From assembly GCF_021166585.1 (NCBI RefSeq), contig NZ_JAJOZE010000001.1, forward strand, positions 266,062-330,061: a stretch of DNA of 64,000 bases. The letters run 5' to 3'. Under the pieces are notes generated by a model, which saw nothing but the letters and a program-made list of their open reading frames with translations, had not been told where the DNA came from and did not search any database. Source of the DNA: Metabacillus kandeliae (lineage in GTDB: Bacteria > Bacillota > Bacilli > Bacillales > Bacillaceae). Positions 16,745 through 24,841 of this stretch are shown piece by piece (within the stretch, counting starts at the first letter, position 1; the number at the start of each line of letters is the position of its first letter). The translations under genes were made by a program, and so were the position numbers.

Positions 16745-17830
16745 GTGAGGAATAAAGCTTATATTAGTATGTTGTTAACTTGTTTTGTACTAACCGGTTG
16801 TACTGAAGATCAATATGATGAATACATTTTGAAAGGAAAAACTGCATTTTTGAAACAAGACTATCAAGGAGCATTAATTAATTTTAATAAGGCTGCTAAT
16901 GAAAAATCAGATGAAAAAGTTCAGGAACTTATAAATGAGACTAATTTAAAAATTAAAATACAAGCTAGCATAAAGAGAGGTAAGACAGCCCTGGAGAGCA
17001 AAGAATACGTAAGCGCTATAAAAATACTCTCCAATATTGTAAGTAGTTATAATGACAATACAAAGCTAATAGATATGGTAGAAGATGCTCAAATTGAATT
17101 AAATAAAGCAAAATTATTAAGAGAAGAATCACTCCTTAAAGTTGCTAATTCTTCAATAGAGGGAGAGGATTATGATTATGCTACTAAAATGTTATCAGAA
17201 TTGTTAGTTATAAATGAATCAAATGAAAATGCAAAAAAGCTTCTAAAATACATTGAGAATATCAACAACGGGAGTGAAGCTCTGGATAATAAACTTTATG
17301 ATAAAGCTGTTTCTTATTTTACTATTGCTTTGAATGCTAAACCAAATGATAAAAAAGCAGAGAAATTAAAAGGTGAAGCATTGAATGATAAAGAGATGGA
17401 AGAAAATATAGTTAATTCGACTATTCAAGATGAAACAGAAATTAATGAATCTATACAGCAACCTGACACTAATTTTAGCGATGAAGATAATAGGAAAATT
17501 CAATTTGTAAAAGACATTCAAGCCTCGATGGAAGATTATTATAGAAGTTTCACCAGCCAATTAAGAGGATCATCAGAAATGATTTCTACAAGTTCTATAA
17601 AGTCAGAAGTCCGCCTCATATATAGCCAAGCACTTAGCATTAACGTTCCATATCCTAATTACCAACCTATAAAAGATAATTGGTTACATTGTTTAGAAGA
17701 AACAAATAAATACTTGGAAAACTTGGATGAGGTTTCAAACGGTAATCTTTCAGCTTTTGCCAAAAATACAGGTAATAAAATAACGGTATATTATGAAAAG
17801 ACGCAGAATGGCTTAGACTCTATTAAGTAA
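16745..17830 (+). CDS. TPR-repeat lipoprotein
   Basis: The 361-residue protein begins with a lipoprotein signal (ISMLLTCFVLTGC, lipidated Cys at about 19) and should be anchored outside the membrane. Three or more tetratricopeptide-like helical pairs follow: GKTAFLKQDYQGALINFNKA, GKTALESKEYVSAIKIL, EGEDYDYATKMLSELL and ALDNKLYDKAVSYFTIAL. The C-terminal 120 residues are unrelated and acidic at first. TPRs usually hold partner proteins; none can be named. The start is GTG behind GGGGG. The next gene starts 10 bases later, so the two form a pair. Confidence 0.75.
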   Translation: MRNKAYISMLLTCFVLTGCTEDQYDEYILKGKTAFLKQDYQGALINFNKAANEKSDEKVQELINETNLKIKIQASIKRGKTALESKEYVSAIKILSNIVSSYNDNTKLIDMVEDAQIELNKAKLLREESLLKVANSSIEGEDYDYATKMLSELLVINESNENAKKLLKYIENINNGSEALDNKLYDKAVSYFTIALNAKPNDKKAEKLKGEALNDKEMEENIVNSTIQDETEINESIQQPDTNFSDEDNRKIQFVKDIQASMEDYYRSFTSQLRGSSEMISTSSIKSEVRLIYSQALSINVPYPNYQPIKDNWLHCLEETNKYLENLDEVSNGNLSAFAKNTGNKITVYYEKTQNGLDSIK

Positions 17831-17840
17831 TAGAAATGGG

Positions 17841-18530
17841 ATGGATATTATGAAAAGAAGATTAGAATATTTGTTCATATTAGTTTTAGTAATGGTTTCA
17901 ATGATGATCAACAGTGCAACAGCTGGTGCGGCTACTCCTGAAATTAAAAAGAGTCGAGTTATTTATACTTTGAAAGATGTTAATGGGGAAAAATATAAAA
18001 TCTACATAATAGGTACAAACGAAAAAAACAAAATAGCTACTTGGGATGATGTTTGGGCAGCAGTATCCTATAAAGATGTCTTATATACTGGTAATTATAA
18101 AATTTATACACAAAAAGTAGGTTCAAAGAAAATTATAGATACAGGGTTTCAATACAAGGAGTATATGTATAATGTAACGAAAAAAACAATTTACTCTTTG
18201 CCATCAAAGTATAAAGGTCAACCAGATATTCTTTCAATTGCTGAGCGGGAAGCTTCTATATATGAATCTACTGATATGTTTATTATTTATAAAGGCAAAC
18301 TAAAAATGGTTAGACATGATTTTGGATATTATTTAAGACCGATGTCAATTGGTAAGAATAGTTTTCAGACAGCCGACTATGATAACGTCGACCTGCTGTG
18401 GACGATAAATAATTTTTCTTATAATTCCTCAAAGGCAACATTAATTAGAACTAAAAGCAAGTCATTTCCATACAACGATAAAGCAGATGTTAATAGATAT
18501 ATAAAGAATTGGAAAAAATCTTGGATGTAA
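17841..18530 (+). CDS. Secreted protein of unknown function
   Basis: The 229-residue product has an N-terminal signal peptide (KRRLEYLFILVLVMVSMMI then an ATAGAATP cleavage-like region). The mature part is rich in Tyr, Lys and Thr with many beta-prone stretches (ISLPSKYKGQ-like loops, VIYTLKDVNGEKYKIYIIGT). I do not recognise the family. An alternative ATG at 17850 removes three residues and may be the real start. It follows the TPR lipoprotein by 10 bases, so the two probably act together at the cell surface. Confidence 0.65.
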   Translation: MDIMKRRLEYLFILVLVMVSMMINSATAGAATPEIKKSRVIYTLKDVNGEKYKIYIIGTNEKNKIATWDDVWAAVSYKDVLYTGNYKIYTQKVGSKKIIDTGFQYKEYMYNVTKKTIYSLPSKYKGQPDILSIAEREASIYESTDMFIIYKGKLKMVRHDFGYYLRPMSIGKNSFQTADYDNVDLLWTINNFSYNSSKATLIRTKSKSFPYNDKADVNRYIKNWKKSWM

Positions 18531-18612
18531 TATTTAAAAACATTTCTTTCTTAGCTATCGCCACTTCTTAATAATCTTGTACAAATAAGGGTGAAAACAT
18601 TAAAACCTCCTA

Positions 18613-18830
18613 TGATACACATAAAAACTTATTTGGGATCATCGATAAAATACCCACTTCTTGAAAGTGGGTTTTTCCTTCTAAATACGAGGAAAAAACT
18701 AACTGACTAATCTGTTTTATTAACCTGATTATAGAGTCGCATTCTAGCTCTTGTTTTAAATGAAGTCCTTTCTCACAATAATCAATTAGGTAGTATAATA
18801 GTATTGGTAATGTTGCTAAAATATACAAAA
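18613..18830 (-). pseudogene. Possible remnant of a Spo0E-like phosphatase gene
   Basis: The minus strand between the two genes reads IDYCEKGLHLKQELECDSII followed by RLIKQISQLVFSSYLEG before a stop. This resembles the short helical hairpin of Spo0E-type aspartyl-phosphate phosphatases (pattern KxGL then IxxLSQxLDxLI), but the SQELD core is changed to IKQIS. There is no start codon or ribosome site. It is most likely a decayed fragment, and the resemblance is from memory only. Confidence 0.25.
18652..18677 (+). terminator. Terminator after the 17841 gene
   Basis: ACCCACTT (18652-18659) pairs with AAGTGGGT (18665-18672), then TTTT. The rest of 18531-18841 contains no accepted gene. Confidence 0.7.
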
Positions 18831-18841
18831 AGGGGACGAAC

Positions 18842-19966
18842 ATGAAAAAATTTTCATACCTGCTTACAGCGTTCTTGTTAGTTTTTCTGGCAGCTTGTTC
18901 ATCAAATGAAGTATCAAGCCAAAATGAAAATACCACTACAACTAATTTAGAACAAAAAAAGGAACAACGCGTAGATGACGGTAAAGCTGAGGCCAAAGCT
19001 AAAGCTGAGGCGGAAGCTAAAACAAAATTGGATACAGAAGCTACAGCAAAAGCAGAAGCCGCGGCTAGTGCTAAGGCAGAAGCCATGGCCAAAGCTAAAG
19101 CAGAGGCTAAAGCTAAAGCAGAAGCTGCTGCAAAGGCTATAGCAGAGGCAACAGCAAAGGCTAAAACTGCAATTGCAGCCAGTGTATCAAAAATAAAAAG
19201 CGTTAACGGTGAATTTGACTATAGTAAATATCAACTACTAGTAGTAGACGGCGGAGATATGTCTGGGTACAGAAAACCAAACGTCAAAGTTGATGTAGGG
19301 TTTGGAGATAGGGACTATTGGGCTTTTACCAATGAATTCGGACAGTTAATTCGTGTAGAAGCAAAAAAAATCACTCTTCAAAACGATAAAACTGAGCATG
19401 TCACGTCATCAGGTAGATATTACCCTGATGAAGCAAATGTTCCGGGAACAGAAAGGCCGGATTTAGACCAGGGCCATGTGATTGCAGACTCACTTGGAGG
19501 AGTATCTAATGCCTATAACATTACACCTCAAGATAGCACTCTCAATAGACATGGTGACCAAGCCTACATGGAAAAAGTGATTCGAGATGCAGGAGGTTGT
19601 ATAGATTTCGTAGCAGTGATTCAATATTCAAATACTCAAACCCAAACTCCTAATCATTATAAATTCACCTATAAAATTCAGGGCAAAACCATTACAGACG
19701 AATTTAACAATGTAAACCCAGATGAAGTGAATAAAAAATTAGGCAAAACAACAGCTAAAAAGAGTACACCGTCGAAAACAGAAAAGGTACCAGCAAACAA
19801 GGCATATAGTGGTAATGAAGATGTTAGCAAGGTCGATACCAATCACAATGGAAAAGTTACAATTGCCGAAGCTAAGGCTGCTGGATTTAAAATGCCAATT
19901 TCACGTGGTTCATGGCTCTATAAATATATGGATGATCGAGATAACGATGGACTCGTAGGAGAGTAA
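18842..19966 (+). CDS. Lipoprotein DNA/RNA non-specific endonuclease with Excalibur-like tail
   Basis: This is a surface-anchored nuclease. A lipobox (FLAAC, Cys about 19) is followed by a low-complexity Ala/Lys/Glu stretch at about residues 45-120, likely a long helix that holds the enzyme away from the membrane. The nuclease domain (about 125-290) has the beta-beta-alpha-metal motif DQGHVIADSLGG (usual family form DRGH) and NITPQDSTLNRHG with catalytic His and Asn. The C-terminal 45 residues carry DTNHNGKVTIAEAKAAGF and DDRDNDGLVGE, like an EF-hand/Excalibur calcium motif in which the expected Cys (DGxxCE) is Gly. The ribosome site is AAAGGGGAC. Confidence 0.85.
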   Translation: MKKFSYLLTAFLLVFLAACSSNEVSSQNENTTTTNLEQKKEQRVDDGKAEAKAKAEAEAKTKLDTEATAKAEAAASAKAEAMAKAKAEAKAKAEAAAKAIAEATAKAKTAIAASVSKIKSVNGEFDYSKYQLLVVDGGDMSGYRKPNVKVDVGFGDRDYWAFTNEFGQLIRVEAKKITLQNDKTEHVTSSGRYYPDEANVPGTERPDLDQGHVIADSLGGVSNAYNITPQDSTLNRHGDQAYMEKVIRDAGGCIDFVAVIQYSNTQTQTPNHYKFTYKIQGKTITDEFNNVNPDEVNKKLGKTTAKKSTPSKTEKVPANKAYSGNEDVSKVDTNHNGKVTIAEAKAAGFKMPISRGSWLYKYMDDRDNDGLVGE

Positions 19967-20112
19967 AACAAAAAGGAATATACACTTGCAACATATATAA
20001 GAAAATCAAAACAATAAACCTAATTTCTCGTTTGAAGTAAGGAGAAAGTAGACTTTTTAGATCTAATTTTCCCCTTCCTCAAACATAAACTTTGCGAAAA
20101 AAACCTACTTTT

Positions 20113-20152
20113 AAAACAAAAAAAGAGACATTCCTGTCTCTTTTTTTGTTTT
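20113..20152. terminator. Bidirectional terminator between convergent genes
   Basis: AAAACAAAAAAAGAGACA (20113-20130), loop TTCC, TGTCTCTTTTTTTGTTTT (20135-20152). It has T runs on both strands and serves the nuclease gene and the 20165-20434 gene. Confidence 0.88.
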
Positions 20153-20164
20153 GCTTTGCTTTGC

Positions 20165-20434
20165 TTATTTATGCTTAACTGTATTCCAGTTAACTTTCTT
20201 AATAGTTAGAGTGCGAGTACATTTGGTATTGCTATTATATCGCTTAATTAATGATACAATCTGGGTTTTAGTTTTACCTCTTACTGCTGAAGTAGGGTGA
20301 TGGAACATATAAGTGCAATTAGCTGTTCTAAAATGCCCGCCTAATCGGTCTGTCCTTCCACTATGTGCAGAAGCATCAAGAGAATTGGAAAACATAAATA
20401 TTAATATAGCTAAAATACCTACCAATTTTTTCAT
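20165..20434 (-). CDS. Small secreted protein, YHYH-like
   Basis: The 89-residue protein has a signal peptide (MKKLVGILAILIFMFSN, cleavage near ASA) and a mature part beginning HSGRTDRLGGHFRTANCTYM. Secreted proteins with AHSGRTDxxGGH and a YHYH motif are common in Bacillus. Here the expected YHYH is replaced by YMFHH, and two cysteines (NCTYM and TKCTR) may form a disulfide. The start at 20434 is fixed by AGGAGGTGAAATT; a longer frame to 20464 is rejected. It converges with the nuclease lipoprotein. The function is unknown. Confidence 0.75.
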   Translation of the reverse strand: MKKLVGILAILIFMFSNSLDASAHSGRTDRLGGHFRTANCTYMFHHPTSAVRGKTKTQIVSLIKRYNSNTKCTRTLTIKKVNWNTVKHK

Positions 20435-20595
20435 AATTTCACCTCCTGTTGATAAATATACCATAATTTAAGTAATATTTATTAGGAAATTACAAATAAA
20501 CGGAAAAAGATAGCAGATGGAAAGATGTAGAAAAATCTTGAACATTTCGATATCTTATGGCGATTATCCTTTAGGTTGACTGAACAAGAGGAACG

Positions 20596-20679
20596 ATGTT
20601 GTATATTGCAGTAATATTAAAAGAAAACCAATGTCAGCGCATGGAATTTAAAGGGCAGATTATGAGTATAGTTAATTAA
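20596..20679 (+). CDS. Possible 27-residue peptide
   Basis: A short frame (MLYIAVILKENQCQRMEF...) starts 5 bases after AGAGGA and is followed within 20 bases by a terminator at 20698. The terminator implies a transcript ends here although no larger gene lies between 20435 and 20697. It may be a small protein, the tail of a decayed gene or a small RNA. Confidence 0.25.
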   Translation: MLYIAVILKENQCQRMEFKGQIMSIVN

Positions 20680-20697
20680 TCTTGGACATATTACACA

Positions 20698-20738
20698 CCT
20701 AGGAAAAATTTAGTATCTACTTCCTGGGTTTTTGTGGT
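20698..20738 (+). terminator. Orphan terminator
   Basis: CCTAGGAA pairs with TTCCTGGG (one G-T pair) across a 15-base loop, followed by TTTTTG. No upstream gene is obvious apart from the 27-residue frame. Confidence 0.55.
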
Positions 20739-20774
20739 AATATTTAACTGTATTATTTAAGAGGGGGATGGCAA

Positions 20775-21137
20775 ATGGCTTATATATTAAAACTTTTTGG
20801 GGTAATTTTTATTGCAATTGGACTGATTTATATTGCTACACAAGTATCGCCATTGAAAAAGCAAAATGAAAATATGGAGTATTGGAAGAAGGCAGCCGAT
20901 GAGAATAGTGATAATGAACTTATTGAACAAAAGTATCTCTCATTGAACAGTGATTATAAGTCCAGTTTGTCATTAACCATCACTATCGCAATTTACAGTG
21001 TAGTCCCTGGTATCTTATTTTTTGCTCTATCTTCAATAATTACTGCTCTAAGGACTATTATGAATAACTCACTTTTGAACATTTCTCAAGCCAAGACGAT
21101 TAATGATGAAAATTCAAACGTTGAAGCCTCTTTATAA
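20775..21137 (+). CDS. Small two-helix membrane protein
   Basis: The 120-residue protein has transmembrane segments at about 4-22 (LKLFGVIFIAIGLIYIA) and 70-95 (SLTITIAIYSVVPGILFFAL) separated by a charged 45-residue loop rich in Glu, Lys and Asn. The ATG follows GAGGGGG. The family is not recognised. The next gene begins 34 bases later, probably in the same unit. Confidence 0.65.
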   Translation: MAYILKLFGVIFIAIGLIYIATQVSPLKKQNENMEYWKKAADENSDNELIEQKYLSLNSDYKSSLSLTITIAIYSVVPGILFFALSSIITALRTIMNNSLLNISQAKTINDENSNVEASL

Positions 21138-21171
21138 TAAGTTTACTTTCTGATTGAAGGAATGTGAAAAC

Positions 21172-21543
21172 ATGCTAAGTATTAATTCTATTGTTAATGA
21201 ATTTAGATATGATAAGCGGTTAAAGAGGTATTCGGAAAAATATTTATTCAATGATCATATAATATATGGTTCTGTTGCAAGTAACGCTGATGTAGATCAA
21301 CATAGGAATTATATTAAAAATACAATAGAACATTTTCAAGAAGTTTATCCCTTAATGAAAGACGATATAGATGATTTAGGGAGAGGAATGGCAAAGTATG
21401 AGATAGCAGTCCGCAAAGTTTTAGCGTGTATTGACTACGGTAATTTTGGATACACACCAGTTGAGTTGAAACAATTAATATTAGATGTTTTTGACTTTCA
21501 TAAACTAATTGATGATATTCAAATAAGAAAATTGAATCAATAA
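21172..21543 (+). CDS. Hypothetical cytoplasmic protein
   Basis: The 123-residue protein is helical and charged (SINSIVNEFRYDKRLKRYSEK..., LGRGMAKYEIAVRKVLACIDY), with no signal peptide, membrane segment or known motif that I can name. The ATG at 21172 is chosen over a TTG at 21154. The ribosome site (AGGA, 11 bases away) is rather distant. It is followed by a terminator at 21552. Confidence 0.55.
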   Translation: MLSINSIVNEFRYDKRLKRYSEKYLFNDHIIYGSVASNADVDQHRNYIKNTIEHFQEVYPLMKDDIDDLGRGMAKYEIAVRKVLACIDYGNFGYTPVELKQLILDVFDFHKLIDDIQIRKLNQ

Positions 21544-21551
21544 TAGGTAAT

Positions 21552-21598
21552 ACCTCCTGAAAAATGTAACATAAGTACATAACTTAGGGGGTGTTTTT
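21552..21598 (+). terminator. Terminator after the 21172 gene
   Basis: ACCTCCT (21552-21558) can pair with AGGGGGT (21586-21592), followed by GTTTTT. The loop is long (27 bases), so this is a moderate call. Confidence 0.45.
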
Positions 21599-21860
21599 AT
21601 TTCTATTAAACTTCAAAATGTTGATGTATAAACAAAACTCTGGAATACTCTAACCGAAGCAAATATTAAATCCAAATTATATGGCTTATTCAATGATAGG
21701 GAAACTATAATATTCGATAGCAGAGGACAGGTGAATTTTGCTTTTAACCATTATCCATTCTTACATAGTTTTACATACTGAAAATACAGCCACATATAAG
21801 GCAAATTTCACAATTATTGCTACAGAGCAGGAAATCAAGTTTTTACTTGATAACTCTTAA
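21599..21860 (+). pseudogene. Decayed gene of unknown function
   Basis: A protein-like frame reads ISIKLQNVDV, a stop, then TKLWNTLTEANIKSKLYGLF and NDRETIIFDSRGQVNFAFNH, until a stop at about 21780. A shifted frame then reads TENTATYKANFTIIATEQEI followed by KFLLDNS and ends at 21860. Two stops and a frameshift in otherwise coherent coding sequence indicate a broken gene. A strong GGGGGTG precedes it but there is no normal start codon. The family is unknown. Confidence 0.5.
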
Positions 21861-21958
21861 ATAAATAAGTATTTGTAACTACTTATTGCTACATAGTTTT
21901 TATAATCGCCTAATCTTTATTTGTTAATATACAACTGTAAAAATTAGGGAGGTGCAAG

Positions 21959-22813
21959 ATGGGTAAGTTGTTTAGTAAGGACAGATTATTTTTCACTTCA
22001 ACATTGTTGGCGGTTATTGCTGCATTATTCATTATTTGGATTTATATGACTTTTATAGTATTTGACGAATCAAAAATGAATTCTATAGAAGATAGTTTAA
22101 GTAAGGATTCTGAACTAATGAAATATTTTAGGCCCCTTACATTTAATAAAGATGATGATAATACTAATTCCTTGTCATTTACATTAGGAGGATTTATTAA
22201 ACCTGAATTCAACAAACTGAATAATGAAACTAAGGTAAATAAAATAGAATTAGTAGCAGAAAAGTTTAATGAAATTACGAATTCAAACCCTGATATACCT
22301 TGTGGATTTAATAAGGAATGCACCTTGAAACAAATTATGATTTTTGATGATTTACAAAAAATTGATTACGACAAAAATGAATTTACTCCTTCATATACTG
22401 CAACTTACGACCCCTCTATAACCACTGATCAATATACGGTTTCTTTTATGAATAAAGACGGAAAGATAAATGAAATTGGAGGAACAGAAAATACTACCAC
22501 TACTACTTCAAATTTCAACAATTATTCTAATGAAATTGAATTAAAAGTTATGGATGTTAATTACACTTCGAGTGAAGGTTACAATTATGTTAGTGGCGCA
22601 GTAAAGAATAATGGGGATAACACTTATACGTATGTAAAATTAAAGGTAAGTTATATGGATGAATCAGGGAATGTTCTCGATACTGATTTTACATATGCAG
22701 ATGACGGTGAAGGAATAATGCCTGATGAGGAAAAATCTTATCAGTTTATGACTAGAAAAAGGGAAGATGTTAAGTACAGCAAATGTACAGTTCGAATAGT
22801 GGATTTCAATTAA
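21959..22813 (+). CDS. Membrane-anchored extracellular protein, FxLYD-like domain
   Basis: The 284-residue protein has one N-terminal transmembrane helix (about residues 11-34, TSTLLAVIAALFIIWIYM) and a large extracellular part. The C-terminal 90 residues (YVSGAVKNNGDNTYTYVKLK, then VSYMDESGNVLDTDFTY and a Glu-rich turn before YQFMTRK) match the beta-sandwich pattern of FxLYD domains, which sit at the surface of many Gram-positives. The middle holds two Cys (PCGFNKEC) that could form a disulfide. The ATG follows GGGAGGTG. The role is unknown. Confidence 0.7.
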   Translation: MGKLFSKDRLFFTSTLLAVIAALFIIWIYMTFIVFDESKMNSIEDSLSKDSELMKYFRPLTFNKDDDNTNSLSFTLGGFIKPEFNKLNNETKVNKIELVAEKFNEITNSNPDIPCGFNKECTLKQIMIFDDLQKIDYDKNEFTPSYTATYDPSITTDQYTVSFMNKDGKINEIGGTENTTTTTSNFNNYSNEIELKVMDVNYTSSEGYNYVSGAVKNNGDNTYTYVKLKVSYMDESGNVLDTDFTYADDGEGIMPDEEKSYQFMTRKREDVKYSKCTVRIVDFN

Positions 22814-22935
22814 AAAATCCCCTTCCCAAAAGAGAAGGGTGATGAGCCACACTGTTATCATAAGTGCAGCTAAATGCGAACGTGTGTTTTTTGTTAATGG
22901 ATAAATTTTAATATATTCAATATTAATAAATTTTT

Positions 22936-22962
22936 AAAAAAGTGTCCTATGACACTTTTTTT
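22936..22962. terminator. Bidirectional terminator
   Basis: AAAAAAGTGTC, loop CTAT, GACACTTTTTTT: a perfect stem with T runs on both strands, between the convergent genes ending at 22813 and 22964. Confidence 0.88.
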
Positions 22963-22963
22963 A

Positions 22964-23302
22964 TTAATGATTGAGCAGCAAACGATAATACGACTCAGAA
23001 TACTCTTTGCTATTTTTTATAACAGCTTTAACAGCTTTTTTAAGCCATGCTCTAGTTAAGTCATCGTTACCCGCTTTATAATGAAAATCGTTTATTAATT
23101 CTTTCCCGAAAACACAAATAATTTTAACTGGAGTCCCATCAAATCTCTTGATATCGTCAGGCTGTTTATCACAGGAATAATGACAATAAAGTAGTAGTCC
23201 TTGATCGTTAACTAAAATATGTACTTCTGAATCGTCATTCCTTTCGCATGCTTCGACAACTTTATTAATAAATGATTTTTCACCTATTTGCATCAATTGC
23301 AT
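22964..23302 (-). CDS. Hypothetical protein
   Basis: The 112-residue cytoplasmic protein opens MQLMQIGEKSFINKVVEACE and later contains HILVNDQGLLLYCHYSCDKQPDD-type beta segments. It has no recognised domain. AGGAGGTG lies just before the first ATG at 23302, and an ATG three codons later is an alternative. It is transcribed towards the 22936 terminator and away from the serine recombinase. Confidence 0.6.
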   Translation of the reverse strand: MQLMQIGEKSFINKVVEACERNDDSEVHILVNDQGLLLYCHYSCDKQPDDIKRFDGTPVKIICVFGKELINDFHYKAGNDDLTRAWLKKAVKAVIKNSKEYSESYYRLLLNH

Positions 23303-23508
23303 AACACCTCCTTTAAATGTAACTTCTTTTAAAATTTTAAAAAACCTGTCGATTATTTGTAAAATTTTTGTAAAATAGGAAATGAACTTAGTTTACGAAA
23401 AGATTGAAAGCAAACCTTTAAACAGGGAAAAGAAAAGAGTTAATTGATTCCTAGATGAAGGGGCAAATAAGAGACAAATTTTCAAATTGAATCTTTTGAG
23501 TACACCCT

Positions 23509-23570
23509 ATTGATACATTTTTAATTCATTGATACACTTGAGTTAATAATGTCTCATATACATGTATCAA
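23509..23570 (+). promoter_or_regulatory. Repeated TTGATACA sites upstream of the serine recombinase
   Basis: ATTGATACA occurs at 23509-23517 and 23528-23536 (19 bases apart), and the inverted TGTATCAA at 23563-23570, the last just before the ribosome site. Serine resolvases bind such arrays at their res site and repress themselves there, so this is a candidate res/operator. The sites are seen; their role is inferred. Confidence 0.5.
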
Positions 23571-23586
23571 AATAGGGGTGTATTTA

Positions 23587-24168
23587 ATGACAAGATATGG
23601 TTATGCAAGAGTCTCATCAACAGGTCAAGATTTAACTGCTCAAATTAATCAACTAACAGAGCATGGTTGTGAAGTGATTTTTAAAGAAAAAGCTTCTGGA
23701 CGTGAAAAAGATAAAAGAAAAGAGTTTAATCTGCTTGTTGAAAATGTTAGTCAAGGAGATATTATAGTTGTTGCAAAATTAGATAGATTTGCAAGAAGCA
23801 CCCAAGATGCTCTCAATACAATTGCGCTTCTTAATGATAAAGGGGTTGGGCTGATCGTATTAAACATGGGGGGAGACAAAGTAGATACAACCACTGCTAT
23901 AGGAAAGCTTATGATTACTGTCCTATCTGGTATTGCGGAATTTGAAGCCGATATGATAAGAGAAAGACAAATAGAGGGAATTGCTTTAGCAAAACAAAGG
24001 GGCGTATACAAAGGAAAGCCTAAAAAGTATACCACTAAGCATAAAGGTCTTGAGCACGCACTAGAATTATTCAAAAACAGGAAAACTAATAAGTTGACAG
24101 TAAATGAGATTTCAGATATCACCCAAATAAGCAGAGCGACTCTCTACAGAGCGGTAAAAGATATGTGA
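23587..24168 (+). CDS. Serine recombinase (resolvase/invertase family)
   Basis: The 193-residue protein has the catalytic N-terminal domain, YGYARVSSTGQDLTAQI with nucleophile Ser10, KLDRFARS (conserved Arg pair) and IRERQIEGIALAKQRG, then a C-terminal helix-turn-helix (LTVNEISDITQISRATLYRA). This is the size of Tn3-type resolvases and Pin-type invertases, not large integrases. ATG 23587 lies 8 bases from GGGG; a GTG three codons upstream is less likely. It may resolve multimers or invert a local segment; no inversion partner is visible apart from the TTGATACA sites upstream. Confidence 0.9.
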   Translation: MTRYGYARVSSTGQDLTAQINQLTEHGCEVIFKEKASGREKDKRKEFNLLVENVSQGDIIVVAKLDRFARSTQDALNTIALLNDKGVGLIVLNMGGDKVDTTTAIGKLMITVLSGIAEFEADMIRERQIEGIALAKQRGVYKGKPKKYTTKHKGLEHALELFKNRKTNKLTVNEISDITQISRATLYRAVKDM

Positions 24169-24295
24169 ATTAAAAAAAAGATTATTTATTCTACCTATTG
24201 TAAAAACTGCTTTAAAGAAAGGAAAAAGCAATGGGGAACGAAATACCATTGCTTTTTTCTATGCTGTTTAGAATCAATCGTATTATTAATGTCTA

Positions 24296-24811
24296 TTAGT
24301 GATCATTGTACCAATCGTTTATTGATCTTTTGGTTTCATAATTACTGAGTCTTATTGCTTCCTTTATTTTTTGCATTAATTCGTTATCATAAATATTCAA
24401 TACTTGTACAATCTTGTCAATATTAGTATAGGTTGTGAGACTTTCAATGTATTTTTCTATATTGTAATACTTTCGGCTGTAAAAAGAGGATAGGCTATCT
24501 GTTTCCACTCCTATTTCTTTCGCTATTTCCCACGCCTTCTTTTTAGTTTTTGCTGCTCCAAAAAAATTAAGCCACTCCTGTAAATAATTTTCAGTAAAAT
24601 AAGTTTTAATTTCTTTGGCCAATGTATTTAATTGTTCACGCTCTTCCCTAATTTTTGCCTCTTCTGCCCTTTCATTTTCGGCACATATCAGACAGTTCAT
24701 AACTCGAAATTCTCTTCGTCTATTCCAGTCATCCATTTTACTAACTTCGGTATAAGTGCCTTTCCCACAACTACATGGATACTCACGTCTATACATTTCT
24801 TCCCAGCTCAT
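24296..24811 (-). CDS. Hypothetical protein with N-terminal Cys4 motif
   Basis: The 171-residue protein has CSCGKG (about residues 13-18) and CLIC (about 40-43), a likely zinc ribbon, then a charged helical region (ENERAEEAKIREEREQLNTL) and a segment WEIAKEIGVETDSLSSFYSR that resembles a helix-turn-helix. It precedes no partner on its strand except that the 24842 Mrr-like gene lies 30 bases upstream, so the two are likely one transcript. The family is not recognised. Confidence 0.6.
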   Translation of the reverse strand: MSWEEMYRREYPCSCGKGTYTEVSKMDDWNRRREFRVMNCLICAENERAEEAKIREEREQLNTLAKEIKTYFTENYLQEWLNFFGAAKTKKKAWEIAKEIGVETDSLSSFYSRKYYNIEKYIESLTTYTNIDKIVQVLNIYDNELMQKIKEAIRLSNYETKRSINDWYNDH

Positions 24812-24841
24812 ATTTGCCCCCTGCTTTTAGTGTCTGTGAAA

